Shown here one piece after another: positions 17,020 to 25,137 of a stretch of 25,140 nt of DNA. Source of the DNA: Candidatus Aminicenantes bacterium UBA4085 (GTDB lineage Bacteria; Acidobacteriota; Aminicenantia; Aminicenantales; UBA4085); contig DFYJ01000080.1 in NCBI GenBank assembly GCA_002383325.1, positions 1 through 25,140 of the forward strand. Direction: 5' to 3'. Position 1 is the first letter of the stretch. Each line of letters starts with the position of its first letter. Position numbers and translations under genes: made by a program. Under the pieces are notes generated by a model, which searched no databases, had not been told where the DNA came from, and saw only the letters and a list, made by a program, of their open reading frames with translations.

Positions 17020-17049
17020 AGGATATTTCTGCCCCGCGATCGATGTCAA
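17020..17049 (-). promoter_or_regulatory. Promoter of the ParB-like gene
   Basis: On the minus strand a perfect -35 TTGACA (plus positions 17044-17049) is followed after 18 bp by TATCCT (17020-17025), which matches four of six -10 bases. The predicted start site lies near 17013, giving a leader of about 75 nt before the ATG at 16936. Confidence 0.5.
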
Positions 17050-17070
17050 GGGCAGGTACCTATACGCTTT

Positions 17071-17880
17071 TTAGCCCTTCTTCTTGCCGGCATGGATGAA
17101 GTCGCCGATGCGGCGCAGGCGGGCCAGCTCGTCCTCCGTCAGCGGCCCCTTCTCCAGGACCGTCAGGTTCTCCCGCATCTGTTCGATGGTCTTGGTCCCG
17201 GTCATGCAGACGTGGACGCTTGAATGGGAAAGGACGAAGCGGTAGCAACCCGCCGCCGAGGGGGGCTCCTCCCCGGCGGGCATATTCTTGGCCTTGAGAA
17301 GCCGTCCATTCGCCGTGCCCACGAAGGCGACCATCCCCGGGCCGCCGGCGGCCGGCAGGTTCGGGAAGATCTCCGTCTCGGCGCCGCGATGGGCCGCGTT
17401 GTAACGGAAGTGGAAAGCGTCGATCACACCCTCGGCGGCCAGCTTGGCGACGAGCTTGCGGTTATGGCTGGAAAGGCCGATGAAGCGGACCAGCTCTTTT
17501 TCCTTGAGCTTCAGCGCCCCCTCCAGGACTCGCCGCGGCGGGATCTTGGAAAAATATCCCAGGATCAGAAGATCGGTGTGGTCCAGGCCGGCCACGCGAA
17601 GGCCCTTGTGGAAAAGCTTTTCGGTGAAGTAAGCGCTGTGCGCATAGGTGAACATAGCCAGGACGAGCTTGTCCCTTTGCCCCTTGGCGGCGACGGAGCG
17701 GATGGCCTTGAGCATGTGCTTCGAGCGGCCTTTGACGACCGTCCCCCAGGTCCAGTAGTTGCACCCCCGCTCGAAGGCCTCCTCGATGGCCTCGGCCGGG
17801 GCTCCGTATCCGGAGGCGATCCCCAGCCGCCCGACTTTGAGTCCGGTTCGTCCTAGAGCGATCCGTTCGTTGAACGTCAT
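17071..17880 (-). CDS. Atypical aldo/keto-reductase-fold protein lacking the catalytic tetrad
   Basis: ATG 17880 is preceded by GAGGAGA, so the 269-residue form is chosen over a longer open frame to 17952. The barrel pattern is that of the aldo/keto reductase superfamily: LGRTGLKVGRLGIASGYGA at the start, LVRFIGLSSHNR in the middle and the cofactor-site segment MTGTKTIEQMRENL near the end. The catalytic elements are changed. DTAxxYG reads NYWTWGT, the Lys strand reads LVLAMFTYAH, and the usual LHxPD His region reads DLLILGYF. The segment RYNAAHRGAE is conserved in my memory of a subfamily with the same changes. It is probably soluble and cytoplasmic. Whether it is a reductase at all is open. 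Confidence 0.75.
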   Translation of the reverse strand: MTFNERIALGRTGLKVGRLGIASGYGAPAEAIEEAFERGCNYWTWGTVVKGRSKHMLKAIRSVAAKGQRDKLVLAMFTYAHSAYFTEKLFHKGLRVAGLDHTDLLILGYFSKIPPRRVLEGALKLKEKELVRFIGLSSHNRKLVAKLAAEGVIDAFHFRYNAAHRGAETEIFPNLPAAGGPGMVAFVGTANGRLLKAKNMPAGEEPPSAAGCYRFVLSHSSVHVCMTGTKTIEQMRENLTVLEKGPLTEDELARLRRIGDFIHAGKKKG

Positions 17881-17931
17881 GTTCGTCTCCTCGCTAGGTG
17901 CCAGCCTATTGTCTTGGCTTCTCCGCGTCAA

Positions 17932-17953
17932 GGGGATCCACTGGGGATCCACT
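17932..17953. repeat. Tandem 11-bp duplication
   Basis: GGGGATCCACT occurs twice with no gap, at 17932-17942 and 17943-17953. It lies in the divergent spacer between the aldo/keto-reductase-like gene and the ankyrin gene. Confidence 0.8.
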
Positions 17954-17996
17954 GAGAGGCGGCGAGGCCCCCCTCAGGGGGTCAGCGGAGCGCCGA

Positions 17997-18017
17997 GGGG
18001 GGAGCCTGTCTCCCCCC
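17997..18017. repeat. Perfect 8-bp stem hairpin in divergent spacer
   Basis: GGGGGGAG (17997-18004) pairs with CTCCCCCC (18010-18017) around the 5-nt loop CCTGT. There is no T run next to it, so intrinsic termination is doubtful. It lies only 4 bp from the next palindrome. Confidence 0.65.
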
Positions 18018-18021
18018 TGGA

Positions 18022-18074
18022 AGTGTCCCGTCTCCAAGGAGATTAGGAGATTGGAATTGATGAGACGGGACACT
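18022..18074. repeat. REP-like palindromic element
   Basis: AGTGTCCCGTCTC (18022-18034) and GAGACGGGACACT (18062-18074) are perfect 13-bp inverted repeats with an inner CCAA/TTGG pairing. Like the element at 5167-5271 it has a GTGTCCC core at the outer end of the stem, but the rest differs, so it belongs to a second family. It precedes the ankyrin gene start by 69 bp. Confidence 0.7.
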
Positions 18075-18143
18075 AGGGCCGCCTTTCAAAACCCGGCCTT
18101 GACGGCCATCTCCGTAAACGTCTATATGAGAGGAGGAGTCATC

Positions 18144-19868
18144 ATGAAAAAAGCTCTTCTCGTGGGCTTGGGACTGCTGGCGGCGGCCTTGACGATGACC
18201 GCCCAGGACATCTTTGAAGCGGCGAAGGCGAATCAACCGGCGAAGGTGAGAGCCCTGACGGAGGCTGACGGACGCCTGGTGCAAGCCAAGGATGCCAACG
18301 GACGCACTCCGCTGCACTGGGCCTGCCGCGGCGTCCACATGGATATCGTGAATTACCTGATCGGAAAGGGGGCGGACGTGAACGCGCCGGACGGTTCTCG
18401 AGAAACGCCGCTGCATCTGGCCGCGCAGGCGGGCTCCACCGAGGCCGTTCGGCGGCTGGTCGAAAGCGGCGCGGACCCCGCCGCCCGGAACGTCATGAAC
18501 CTCACGCCCCTGATGTTTGCCGTCCAGGCGAAGAAAAAGGATATCGTGAAATATCTCATCGCCCACGGCGGGGACATCTCCCCCGAGCTCTTGGACGTCT
18601 ATCACAGCTCCACTCCGATTCGGTACGCCATCATGGGCCGTGATCTGGAAATGGTCAAACTGCTGCACCAAAGCGGTCTTGATACACGGCATCGGACGCC
18701 CTATGGGGAAACCTACCTGCATTATGCCGCCGCGCACGACAGCCGGGACATCGCCGAGTACTTGATCGAATGCGGCCTGGAGGTCAATTCCGTCAAGGAC
18801 GGAGGCCTGACGCCTCTGCATATGGCCGCGCTTCTCGGCTGCGCCGACGTAGCCCGCTTGCTGGCCCAAAAGGGGGCCCGGCTCGATATCCGGAGCCAGG
18901 ACGGGGGAACGCCGCTTCATTATGCGGTCGCCGCGCGGAACCCCGAGATCGCCGATTTCCTGCGCCGGATCGGGGCCAAGGATCTTCCCAGAGAGTTCCC
19001 GCGCTATCAGGGCCAGCTCCTGGGGCAGAAGGCGCCGGGAACGGACCCCGAGCCGTTTGCTCCCGAGATCTTCCGGGATATCTACCGATCCTACAGCCCT
19101 CCGATCTTCACGCCCGACGGCAAGGAGGTCTTCTGGCATGGCTACTTCATGCCGGGCGTCGGGTATCATCGGATATGGTGGATGAGGGAGGAGAACGGTT
19201 TGTGGACGGCTCCCGAACGAGCGCACTTCTCGGATTTTCAAGTGGTGCACCCGGCCCTATCTCCAGACGGGAAAAGGCTCTACTTCGGCTCGAATCGACC
19301 GATCGAGGGAACGAGCGCCGCCGACTTCAATCTTTGGTACTCCGAAAAACAACCGGACGGGAGGTGGAGTCGGGCGAAGCACCTCGGCTCGCCGCCGAAC
19401 ACGGCCGGCGCCAACGAGATGCTTCCTTTCCCGGCCAAAGACGGAACACTCTACTTCAAGGCCAATCGCCCCGAGGCCAAGGGCACGCTTCTCTATCGCT
19501 CGAAGATCCGGAATGGAGCGTACGAGGAGCCCGTCAGCCTGGATGCTCTGATCGATGCGAACGGCATCGACGACTGCCCGGGCCTGGACCACATCATCAA
19601 TTATGAGTTCGGCGGGCCGAGGTATGCGGAAATAACCATCTTGTTCCACAAACCCGACGGCCGCTGGGCCAAGCCGGTATATTTGGGGAATAAGGTCCAT
19701 CAGCGGCAGGGGACTTCCAGCGGGAGGCTGAGCCCCGACGGCAGGCACTTCTTTTTCGTCCAGAATATTGCTCCTTATTGGGTGGATGCCTCGTTCATCG
19801 AGGACCTGCGCCAAGAGGCGCTGAAAAACGACGCATCGGACATTTGGGAAGGCAGAGCAAAGAAATGA
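18144..19868 (+). CDS. Exported ankyrin-repeat protein with C-terminal PD40/beta-propeller-like domain
   Basis: ATG 18144 follows AGAGGAGGAG (about 18129-18138); upstream in-frame ATGs lie in the repeat spacer and lack a ribosome site. The 574-residue protein opens with a signal peptide (MKKALLVGLGLLAAALTMTAQ, cleavage near 20-22). Residues ~25-285 hold about eight ankyrin repeats, visible as recurring TPLHxA units such as GRTPLHWAC, ETPLHLAAQ, LTPLHMAAL and GTPLHYAVA. From ~300 to the end is a WD40-like/PD40 region with repeats of the form PxxxPDGKxxxF (FTPDGKEVFW, LSPDGKRLYFGSNRP, LSPDGRHFFFV), as in TolB-type propellers. It likely acts in the periplasm or at the surface as a binding protein. 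Its stop overlaps the next start (ATGA at 19865). Confidence 0.85.
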   Translation: MKKALLVGLGLLAAALTMTAQDIFEAAKANQPAKVRALTEADGRLVQAKDANGRTPLHWACRGVHMDIVNYLIGKGADVNAPDGSRETPLHLAAQAGSTEAVRRLVESGADPAARNVMNLTPLMFAVQAKKKDIVKYLIAHGGDISPELLDVYHSSTPIRYAIMGRDLEMVKLLHQSGLDTRHRTPYGETYLHYAAAHDSRDIAEYLIECGLEVNSVKDGGLTPLHMAALLGCADVARLLAQKGARLDIRSQDGGTPLHYAVAARNPEIADFLRRIGAKDLPREFPRYQGQLLGQKAPGTDPEPFAPEIFRDIYRSYSPPIFTPDGKEVFWHGYFMPGVGYHRIWWMREENGLWTAPERAHFSDFQVVHPALSPDGKRLYFGSNRPIEGTSAADFNLWYSEKQPDGRWSRAKHLGSPPNTAGANEMLPFPAKDGTLYFKANRPEAKGTLLYRSKIRNGAYEEPVSLDALIDANGIDDCPGLDHIINYEFGGPRYAEITILFHKPDGRWAKPVYLGNKVHQRQGTSSGRLSPDGRHFFFVQNIAPYWVDASFIEDLRQEALKNDASDIWEGRAKK

Positions 19869-20656
19869 AACTGATTCGTTTTTCCGGCCCGGCTTTGATC
19901 ACCGGCGCCAGCAGCGGCCTGGGCGAGGAGTTCGCCCGCCAGCTTGCGGCCGCCGGCCTGCCCCTGATCCTCGTTGCCCGGCGCGAGGAGCGCCTGCGCG
20001 CCCTGGCTGAAGACCTGCGCATACGCTTTGGTGTTCCAGTCGATATCGTACCGGCCGATTTGGCCGCGGAGGAGGGAATCGCGCGGATCGAAGCCGTCCT
20101 GCGGGAGAGGGGCGACGTGGCTTTGCTGGTCAACAACGCCGGGTTCGGGGCCGGCGGATCCTACTACCGCATCGAGATGCCCCGCCAATTGGAGATGATC
20201 CGTGTCCACGTCGAGGCGCCGGCCCGCCTAATGCGGGCGGCCCTCCCCGCGATGGTCGAAAAGGGCGCCGGCGCCGTCATCAACGTAGCCTCGGTGGCCG
20301 CCTTTGCCGTCACTCCCAAGAGCGGGATGTACGCGGCAACCAAAGCCTGGGTGGTCTCCTTCTCCCGCTCGCTGGCTTGGGAACTGAGATCCAAGGGTGT
20401 CCGGGTCCAGGCCCTTTGTCCGGGCTTCACCTACACCGGGTTCCACGATACGCCCGAGTTGGCCGCTTCGGGACGAAACGGCATCCCCAAGTTCCTCTGG
20501 GGGCCGGCGGCCAAGGTCGTCTCAACTTCGCTCAAGGCCCTGCCCGGCCGCAGAGTCGTCGTCATCCCGGGCTGGAAGAACAAGATCGTGGCCTTCCTCT
20601 CGCGGACCTGGCTGGGGCGCCTGGCCGTCCAGTCGTCCTTGCGCAAGCGGAAGTGA
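19865..20656 (+). CDS. Short-chain dehydrogenase/reductase
   Basis: The 263-residue classical SDR has the NAD(P)-binding TGASSGLG at residues 13-20 and NNAG near 89-92. The catalytic Ser lies in NVASVAAF, followed by YAATK (YxxxK) near residue 156. The basic pair in LVARREERL after the second strand favours NADPH. The C-terminal ~25 residues are hydrophobic and basic, and may lie at the membrane surface. The start overlaps the ankyrin gene's stop by 4 bp, so they are probably co-translated. It resembles the DltE/YqjQ-like group; substrate unknown. Confidence 0.88.
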   Translation: MKLIRFSGPALITGASSGLGEEFARQLAAAGLPLILVARREERLRALAEDLRIRFGVPVDIVPADLAAEEGIARIEAVLRERGDVALLVNNAGFGAGGSYYRIEMPRQLEMIRVHVEAPARLMRAALPAMVEKGAGAVINVASVAAFAVTPKSGMYAATKAWVVSFSRSLAWELRSKGVRVQALCPGFTYTGFHDTPELAASGRNGIPKFLWGPAAKVVSTSLKALPGRRVVVIPGWKNKIVAFLSRTWLGRLAVQSSLRKRK

Positions 20657-20733
20657 GGCCGCCCCGGACGGAGCGATTGACACCCCTCTCCGCGCCGCAT
20701 ATCATGGGGGGCGATTCGGGACAAGGAGATCCG

Positions 20734-21714
20734 ATGCCCACCCAACCCAAGAGCCTCCACCTTCCCTTCGGCGACCAGAAAACGGCCCCCTGGTACGGCA
20801 AGAACATCCTGTCGGTCAACCAGTTCAGTCGGGCCGACCTGGACTACATCTTCGGCGTCGCCCACGAGATGCGGACCATGGTCGAGCGGGTCGGCACTTT
20901 CGACCTGCTCAAGGGCAAGATCCTGGCCAACCTCTTCTTCGAGCCGTCCACCCGGACCTCCTCCTCCTTCATGGCCGCCATGCAGCGGTTGGGCGGCGCG
21001 GTCATCCCGATCAGCGAGGTCAAGTTCTCCTCGGTGGCCAAGGGCGAGAGCCTGCCCGACACCGTCCGCACCCTGGGCTGCTACGCCGACGTCATCGTCA
21101 TCCGCCATCCCGAAGTTGGCTCGGCGGCCCTGGCCGCCCAGCACGCGGGCAAGCCGGTCATCAACGCCGGCGACGGGGTGGGGGAGCACCCGACCCAGGC
21201 GCTGCTCGACACCTTCACCGTCCGCGAGGAGCTGGGCCGCCTGGACAACCTGACTGTGACCATGCTGGGCGACCTGAAGTACGGCCGCACCGTCCATTCC
21301 CTGGCCCGCATCCTGACAAAATTCGACAACATCCGCATCAACTACGTCTCTCCGGAGATCCTGCGCATGCCCCGCTATGTCATGGACGAGGTTGCCTCCA
21401 AGAGCGTGCCCCAAGCCGAGTTCACGACCCTCGACCGGGTCCTGCCGGAGACGGACGTCCTCTATGTCACCCGCGTCCAGAAGGAGCGCTTCGAGGACCC
21501 GACCGACTATGAGAAGGTCAGGGGCGCCTTCGTCGTCTCGCCCGAGATCATGAAGCCGGCCAAGGCCGACATGATCGTCATGCACCCCCTGCCGAGGGTG
21601 ACCGAGATCGCTATGGAATTCGACGCCGACCCGCGGGCGGCCTACTTCCGGCAGATGGAATACGGCCTCTACGTCCGCATGGCCCTGCTGGCCATGGTCC
21701 TGGGCAAGGCCTAG
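20734..21714 (+). CDS. pyrB: Aspartate carbamoyltransferase, CAD-like
   Basis: AAGGAG at about 20723-20728 supports ATG 20734 over an in-frame ATG at 20704. The 326-residue enzyme condenses carbamoyl phosphate with L-aspartate in pyrimidine synthesis. The carbamoyl-phosphate loop STRTS lies at 72-76, K103 is in the 80s-type loop (VAKGES), HPTQALLD at 152-159, [11 protein letters not shown] at 179-189, the aspartate-binding RVQKERF near 247-253, and HPLPRV near 288-293. [14 protein letters not shown] and the ending DPRAAYFRQ with YVRMALLA read very like the ATCase domain of eukaryotic CAD. No pyrI or other pyr gene is adjacent, so it is likely expressed alone. Confidence 0.92.
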   Translation: MPTQPKSLHLPFGDQKTAPWYGKNILSVNQFSRADLDYIFGVAHEMRTMVERVGTFDLLKGKILANLFFEPSTRTSSSFMAAMQRLGGAVIPISEVKFSSVAKGESLPDTVRTLGCYADVIVIRHPEVGSAALAAQHAGKPVINAGDGVGEHPTQALLDTFTVREELGRLDNLTVTMLGDLKYGRTVHSLARILTKFDNIRINYVSPEILRMPRYVMDEVASKSVPQAEFTTLDRVLPETDVLYVTRVQKERFEDPTDYEKVRGAFVVSPEIMKPAKADMIVMHPLPRVTEIAMEFDADPRAAYFRQMEYGLYVRMALLAMVLGKA

Positions 21715-21727
21715 AGAGGAGAAACCC

Positions 21728-23317
21728 ATGAGCTCATCCAAGATCCCCGACGGGCTTCCCGTCGGCTGCGCCCATCATCACGGCTTCAGCCGCCGCAAAT
21801 TCCTGACCGGATGCGCGGCCTGCGCCGGAGCCGCCGGGCTGGCCGGCCTGCCCCGGCTGGGCGCCGAACCTCTCCCCACAACGGCTCGCGGGGCGAAGCT
21901 CCGCCTTCGCGTGCTCTACGCCCTGCACGGCCCGCAGCAGAAGGATCCCGACTGGCCCAACAAGGGCTTCGACTTCGTCCCGGTCATGACCCGGATCAAC
22001 GCCGAGCTGCTCAAGCGGGTGCCCAACCTGGAGATCATCCCGGCCCTGGTCATGGGGGAGGCGCAGGCCAAGGCCGTTTTGGAAGAGGACGCCAAGCTCC
22101 CGGTCGACGGCTACCTGGTCTACCAGATGAATTGCTGGAACCGGGTGGCCCAGACGGCCGCAACGTCCGGCAAGCCGGTCCTCTATGCCGATTTCCAGTT
22201 CGGCGGCAGCGGCGGCTTCCTTGTCTATACGGCCGGCTTCCTGCGGGCCGGGCTGAAGAACGTCGGTTTCGTGGCCTCCTCGAGGATCGAGGACCTGGCC
22301 GAAGCGGTCAGGCTCTTCGCCGCGGCCAAGGCGGCCGGGCCGGGCTTCGACTTCGCCGCCGCGGCGGCCCGAGTCCGTGCGGCCCGCACCCCCAAAGCGG
22401 GCGATGTGTCGGTCTCGCCTGACCCGCTGGCCATCCTGTCGCCCGAGGAGAACGTGCGGCGCCTGAAGGCTTCCCGCATCCTGGCCGTGCGCGGGGCTGA
22501 AGCCCAGCCGTCGATCAACGTCCTGGGCATCCCGGTGGATTACATCCCCTTTGCCGAGCTCAATGCCGCCTGGGCGGCAGCGGACAAAGACGAAGCTCGG
22601 GCCGTGGCCGAGCGCTGGGCCAAGTCGGCCGCCCGCGTCGAAGGCGTCAGCCGCGAGGAGCTGGTCAACTCAGCCGCCATGTACCTTGGCCAAAAGGCCG
22701 TCCTCAAGGCCAGGGGCGCGAACGCCATCACCGTCAACTGCCTGGGCGGCTTCTATGGCGGCCACATCCACGCCTATCCCTGCCTGGGCTTCCATGAGCT
22801 GCTGAACGAGGGTCTGGTCGGCGCCTGCGAGTGCGACGTGCCCTCGACCGCGTCCATGACCGTCCTGACCACCATGACCCAAGGACGGCCCGGCTACATC
22901 TCCGATCCGGTCATCGACACATCCAGCCGGACGATCATCTACGCCCATTGCGTCGCTTCCAACCGGCCGTTCGGCCCCAAGGGGGCGGCCAATGCCTTCG
23001 AGATTCTGACCCACTCCGAGGACCGCCAGGGCGCCTCGGTCCGCTCCATCCTGCCGGCCGGCTGGATGACCACCTCGATCGAGGTCTCGCAGGACCGCAA
23101 GGAGATCCTCCTGCATCGGGCCAAAACGGTCGGCAACGACCCCGACGACCGGGCTTGCCGGACCAAGCTGGTGGCCAAACCGGTGGGTGACATCGAGAAG
23201 CTGTTCACGATGTGGGACCGCTGGGGCTGGCATAGGGTCACGGCTTACGGCGACTTGGCCGAGCCGGTCAAGGCCCTGGCCGCCGCCATCGGCTGGACCG
23301 TCGTCGAAGAAGCCTAG
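21728..23317 (+). CDS. Tat-exported L-fucose/L-arabinose isomerase-like protein
   Basis: The 529-residue protein has a twin-arginine signal, SRRKFLTG at residues 21-28, followed by an Ala/Gly-rich hydrophobic stretch to about residue 46 and a likely Ala-x-Ala-type cleavage. The body resembles the L-fucose isomerase-type fold: an N-terminal Rossmann-like part (LVYQMNCWNRVAQT near 131-144) and a C-terminal part with VNCLGGFYGGHIHAYPCLGF (337-356), ACECDVPSTASM, and PEP-like metal-pocket residues Glu, Asp and His. GAGGAGAAACCC precedes the ATG and the gap after pyrB is 13 bp. Tat export suggests a folded, metal-bearing periplasmic enzyme. Isomerase activity is unproven, and the sugar substrate is unknown. 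Confidence 0.75.
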   Translation: MSSSKIPDGLPVGCAHHHGFSRRKFLTGCAACAGAAGLAGLPRLGAEPLPTTARGAKLRLRVLYALHGPQQKDPDWPNKGFDFVPVMTRINAELLKRVPNLEIIPALVMGEAQAKAVLEEDAKLPVDGYLVYQMNCWNRVAQTAATSGKPVLYADFQFGGSGGFLVYTAGFLRAGLKNVGFVASSRIEDLAEAVRLFAAAKAAGPGFDFAAAAARVRAARTPKAGDVSVSPDPLAILSPEENVRRLKASRILAVRGAEAQPSINVLGIPVDYIPFAELNAAWAAADKDEARAVAERWAKSAARVEGVSREELVNSAAMYLGQKAVLKARGANAITVNCLGGFYGGHIHAYPCLGFHELLNEGLVGACECDVPSTASMTVLTTMTQGRPGYISDPVIDTSSRTIIYAHCVASNRPFGPKGAANAFEILTHSEDRQGASVRSILPAGWMTTSIEVSQDRKEILLHRAKTVGNDPDDRACRTKLVAKPVGDIEKLFTMWDRWGWHRVTAYGDLAEPVKALAAAIGWTVVEEA

Positions 23318-23339
23318 CGTAAGAGGAGCGCGTCACGCC

Positions 23340-24902
23340 ATGAAATCCAGGAGTTGCCGTCTGTCCGTGATCTTCCTGGCCGGGCTCGTCCTGGCCGGTG
23401 CCGGAACCCTGTCCGCCGCCATCAAGCTGCCCTCGGTCCTCGGCGACCACATGGTCGTCCAGCGGGGCAAGCCCGTGGCCGTGTGGGGCTGGGCCCTGCC
23501 CGGGGAGGACATCCGGGTGAAGCTGGGGGGCGCCGAGGCGACGGCCCAGGCCGATCCGGACGGGCGTTTTGCCGTGCGGCTTCCGGCCCTCCAGGCCGGA
23601 GGGCCTTTCGAGCTGTCCGTGAGCGGCAGCCGCAGCCCCGAGATCCTGGTCAAGGACATCCTGGCCGGCGAGGTCTGGCTCTGCTCCGGCCAGTCGAACA
23701 TGGAGTGGCCGCTGTCCTCCGTCTACAGCCCGATCCCGGAGGTCCTGCGGGCCGACCATCCGCGCCTCCGCCTGTACAGCGTCCCCAAGCGCATCTCGGC
23801 CGTGCCGCTGAACGACATCGAGACAGCCTGGACGCCCTGCAAGCCCGAGACGGCCGGGCCGTTCTCCGCGATCGCCTATTACTTCGGGCTGGAGCTTCTG
23901 CAGACCCTCAACGTTCCTATCGGCCTGATCGACTCGTCCTGGGGAGGAACGAACATCGAGCCCTGGACGCCGCCGGCCGGCTTCGCCGCCGTACCGTCGG
24001 TCCGGCCGTTCCTGGCCGCGGCCGAGCGGAGCGAAGCCGAGTACCGGACGGCGCTGCTCCAGGCGCTGCCCGGCTGGCAGGAATGGATCGCTGCGACGAA
24101 GAAGGCCGCGGAAGCCAAGGCGCCCCTGCCCCTCAAGCCGGGTCTCCCGGTCAATCCCTTCGATTCCCCGCAGACCCCCACCGGCCTCTACAACGGCATG
24201 ATCCATGCCCTGACGCCCTTCCCGATCCGGGGCGCCATTTGGTACCAGGGCGAGAACAACCGCAACGACACGCTGGGCTATGAGCCGAAAATGGAAGCCC
24301 TGATCAAAGGCTGGCGCGAAGTTTGGAAGACGCCCGACCTGGCCTTCTACTACGTCCAGCTGGCTCCCTACTACTACGGCTACAACCGCGATTACGCCGG
24401 CGGCGACGTGCCGGACTTCCTGCGGCTGCCTTTGATCTGGGAGGCCCAGGCCAACATCCTCCGCCTCCCGCACACCGGCATGGCCGTGACCACCGACATC
24501 ACCGAGCTGATGGACATCCACCCCCGCAACAAGCGCGACGTGGGCCACCGGCTGGCCCTGTGGGCCCGGGCCAAGCTCTACGGCGAGACCGGGCTAATCC
24601 ATTCCGGACCGCTCTACAAGTCGATGGCCGTCGAAGGGTCGAAGGTCCGGCTGCGGTTCGATCACGTCGGCGGAGGGCTGACGGTCAATGACGGCCAGCC
24701 CTTGAAGTGGTTCGAGATCGCCGGGGAGGACCGGACCTTTTACCGGGCCGAAGCGGCGATCGAGGGCGACACTATCGTCGTCTCCAACCACCTTGTGGCG
24801 GCCCCCAAGTCGGTCCGCTTCGGCTGGCACCAGATGGCCGTGCCGAACCTGATCAACGCAGAGGGATTGCCGGCCTCGCCGTTCCGCACCGACCGCTGGT
24901 AA
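23340..24902 (+). CDS. Sialate O-acetylesterase (SGNH hydrolase)
   Basis: ATG 23340 follows AAGAGGAGCG and starts 22 bp after the previous stop. The 520-residue protein has a signal peptide (basic start, hydrophobic 9-26, cleavage near 27). An N-terminal Ig-like segment (SVLGDHMVVQRGKPVAVWGWA) is followed by the SGNH core. The nucleophile S119 is in CSGQSNMEW (115-123), the oxyanion part is GGTNIEPW, block III-like WYQGENN, and the Asp/His pair lies in DIHPRNKRDVGHRLA. The enzyme removes O-acetyl groups from sialic acids or other acetylated glycans outside the cytoplasm. Pairing with the Tat-exported sugar-isomerase-like gene suggests periplasmic glycan processing. Confidence 0.88.
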   Translation: MKSRSCRLSVIFLAGLVLAGAGTLSAAIKLPSVLGDHMVVQRGKPVAVWGWALPGEDIRVKLGGAEATAQADPDGRFAVRLPALQAGGPFELSVSGSRSPEILVKDILAGEVWLCSGQSNMEWPLSSVYSPIPEVLRADHPRLRLYSVPKRISAVPLNDIETAWTPCKPETAGPFSAIAYYFGLELLQTLNVPIGLIDSSWGGTNIEPWTPPAGFAAVPSVRPFLAAAERSEAEYRTALLQALPGWQEWIAATKKAAEAKAPLPLKPGLPVNPFDSPQTPTGLYNGMIHALTPFPIRGAIWYQGENNRNDTLGYEPKMEALIKGWREVWKTPDLAFYYVQLAPYYYGYNRDYAGGDVPDFLRLPLIWEAQANILRLPHTGMAVTTDITELMDIHPRNKRDVGHRLALWARAKLYGETGLIHSGPLYKSMAVEGSKVRLRFDHVGGGLTVNDGQPLKWFEIAGEDRTFYRAEAAIEGDTIVVSNHLVAAPKSVRFGWHQMAVPNLINAEGLPASPFRTDRW

Positions 24903-24977
24903 GTACGGAAACTTCTTCCATCTCCGGGAAGCAGGGGCGGTTCGGGGTGTCGGCCAACGGCGAAATAGCAAGGGCGG

Positions 24978-25137
24978 CGCCTTTTTCCACAACTCTCTGA
25001 GGGTACCCAGCGGGCGCCGAGGGATGTTTGAGCACGCGACGATCTTACGGAACCGCGTTGGAGTGGGTGGTCTCGATGATCGGTGAGTCTTGAATGCGGA
25101 GTTCCGCAGGCGCCGAAGAGAGTTGTGGGAAAAGGCG
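24978..25137. repeat. Inverted-repeat-bounded element (MITE-like)
   Basis: The arms 24978-24998 and 25117-25137 are 21-bp inverted repeats matching at 20 of 21 bases (CGCCTTTTxCCACAACTCTCT read inward). The 118-bp interior has no convincing ORF but carries GGGTACCC (25001-25008), GGCGCCGA near both ends (25013-25020 and 25109-25116) and GCGGAGTTCCGC (25097-25108). The end of the window is 3 bp beyond the right arm, so a larger element or target duplication cannot be judged. The rest of 24903-24977 shows no gene. Confidence 0.6.

Noticed and set aside
21803..21817. Lipobox (LTGC) in the Tat signal of the FucI-like protein
   Set aside because: The Cys comes six residues after the arginine pair, too early for a hydrophobic region, so a lipoprotein reading is unlikely.
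24978..25137. Integron attC site
   Set aside because: The arms do not contain the RYYYAAC/GTTRRRY core pairs in the right places, and no integrase or cassette array is visible.
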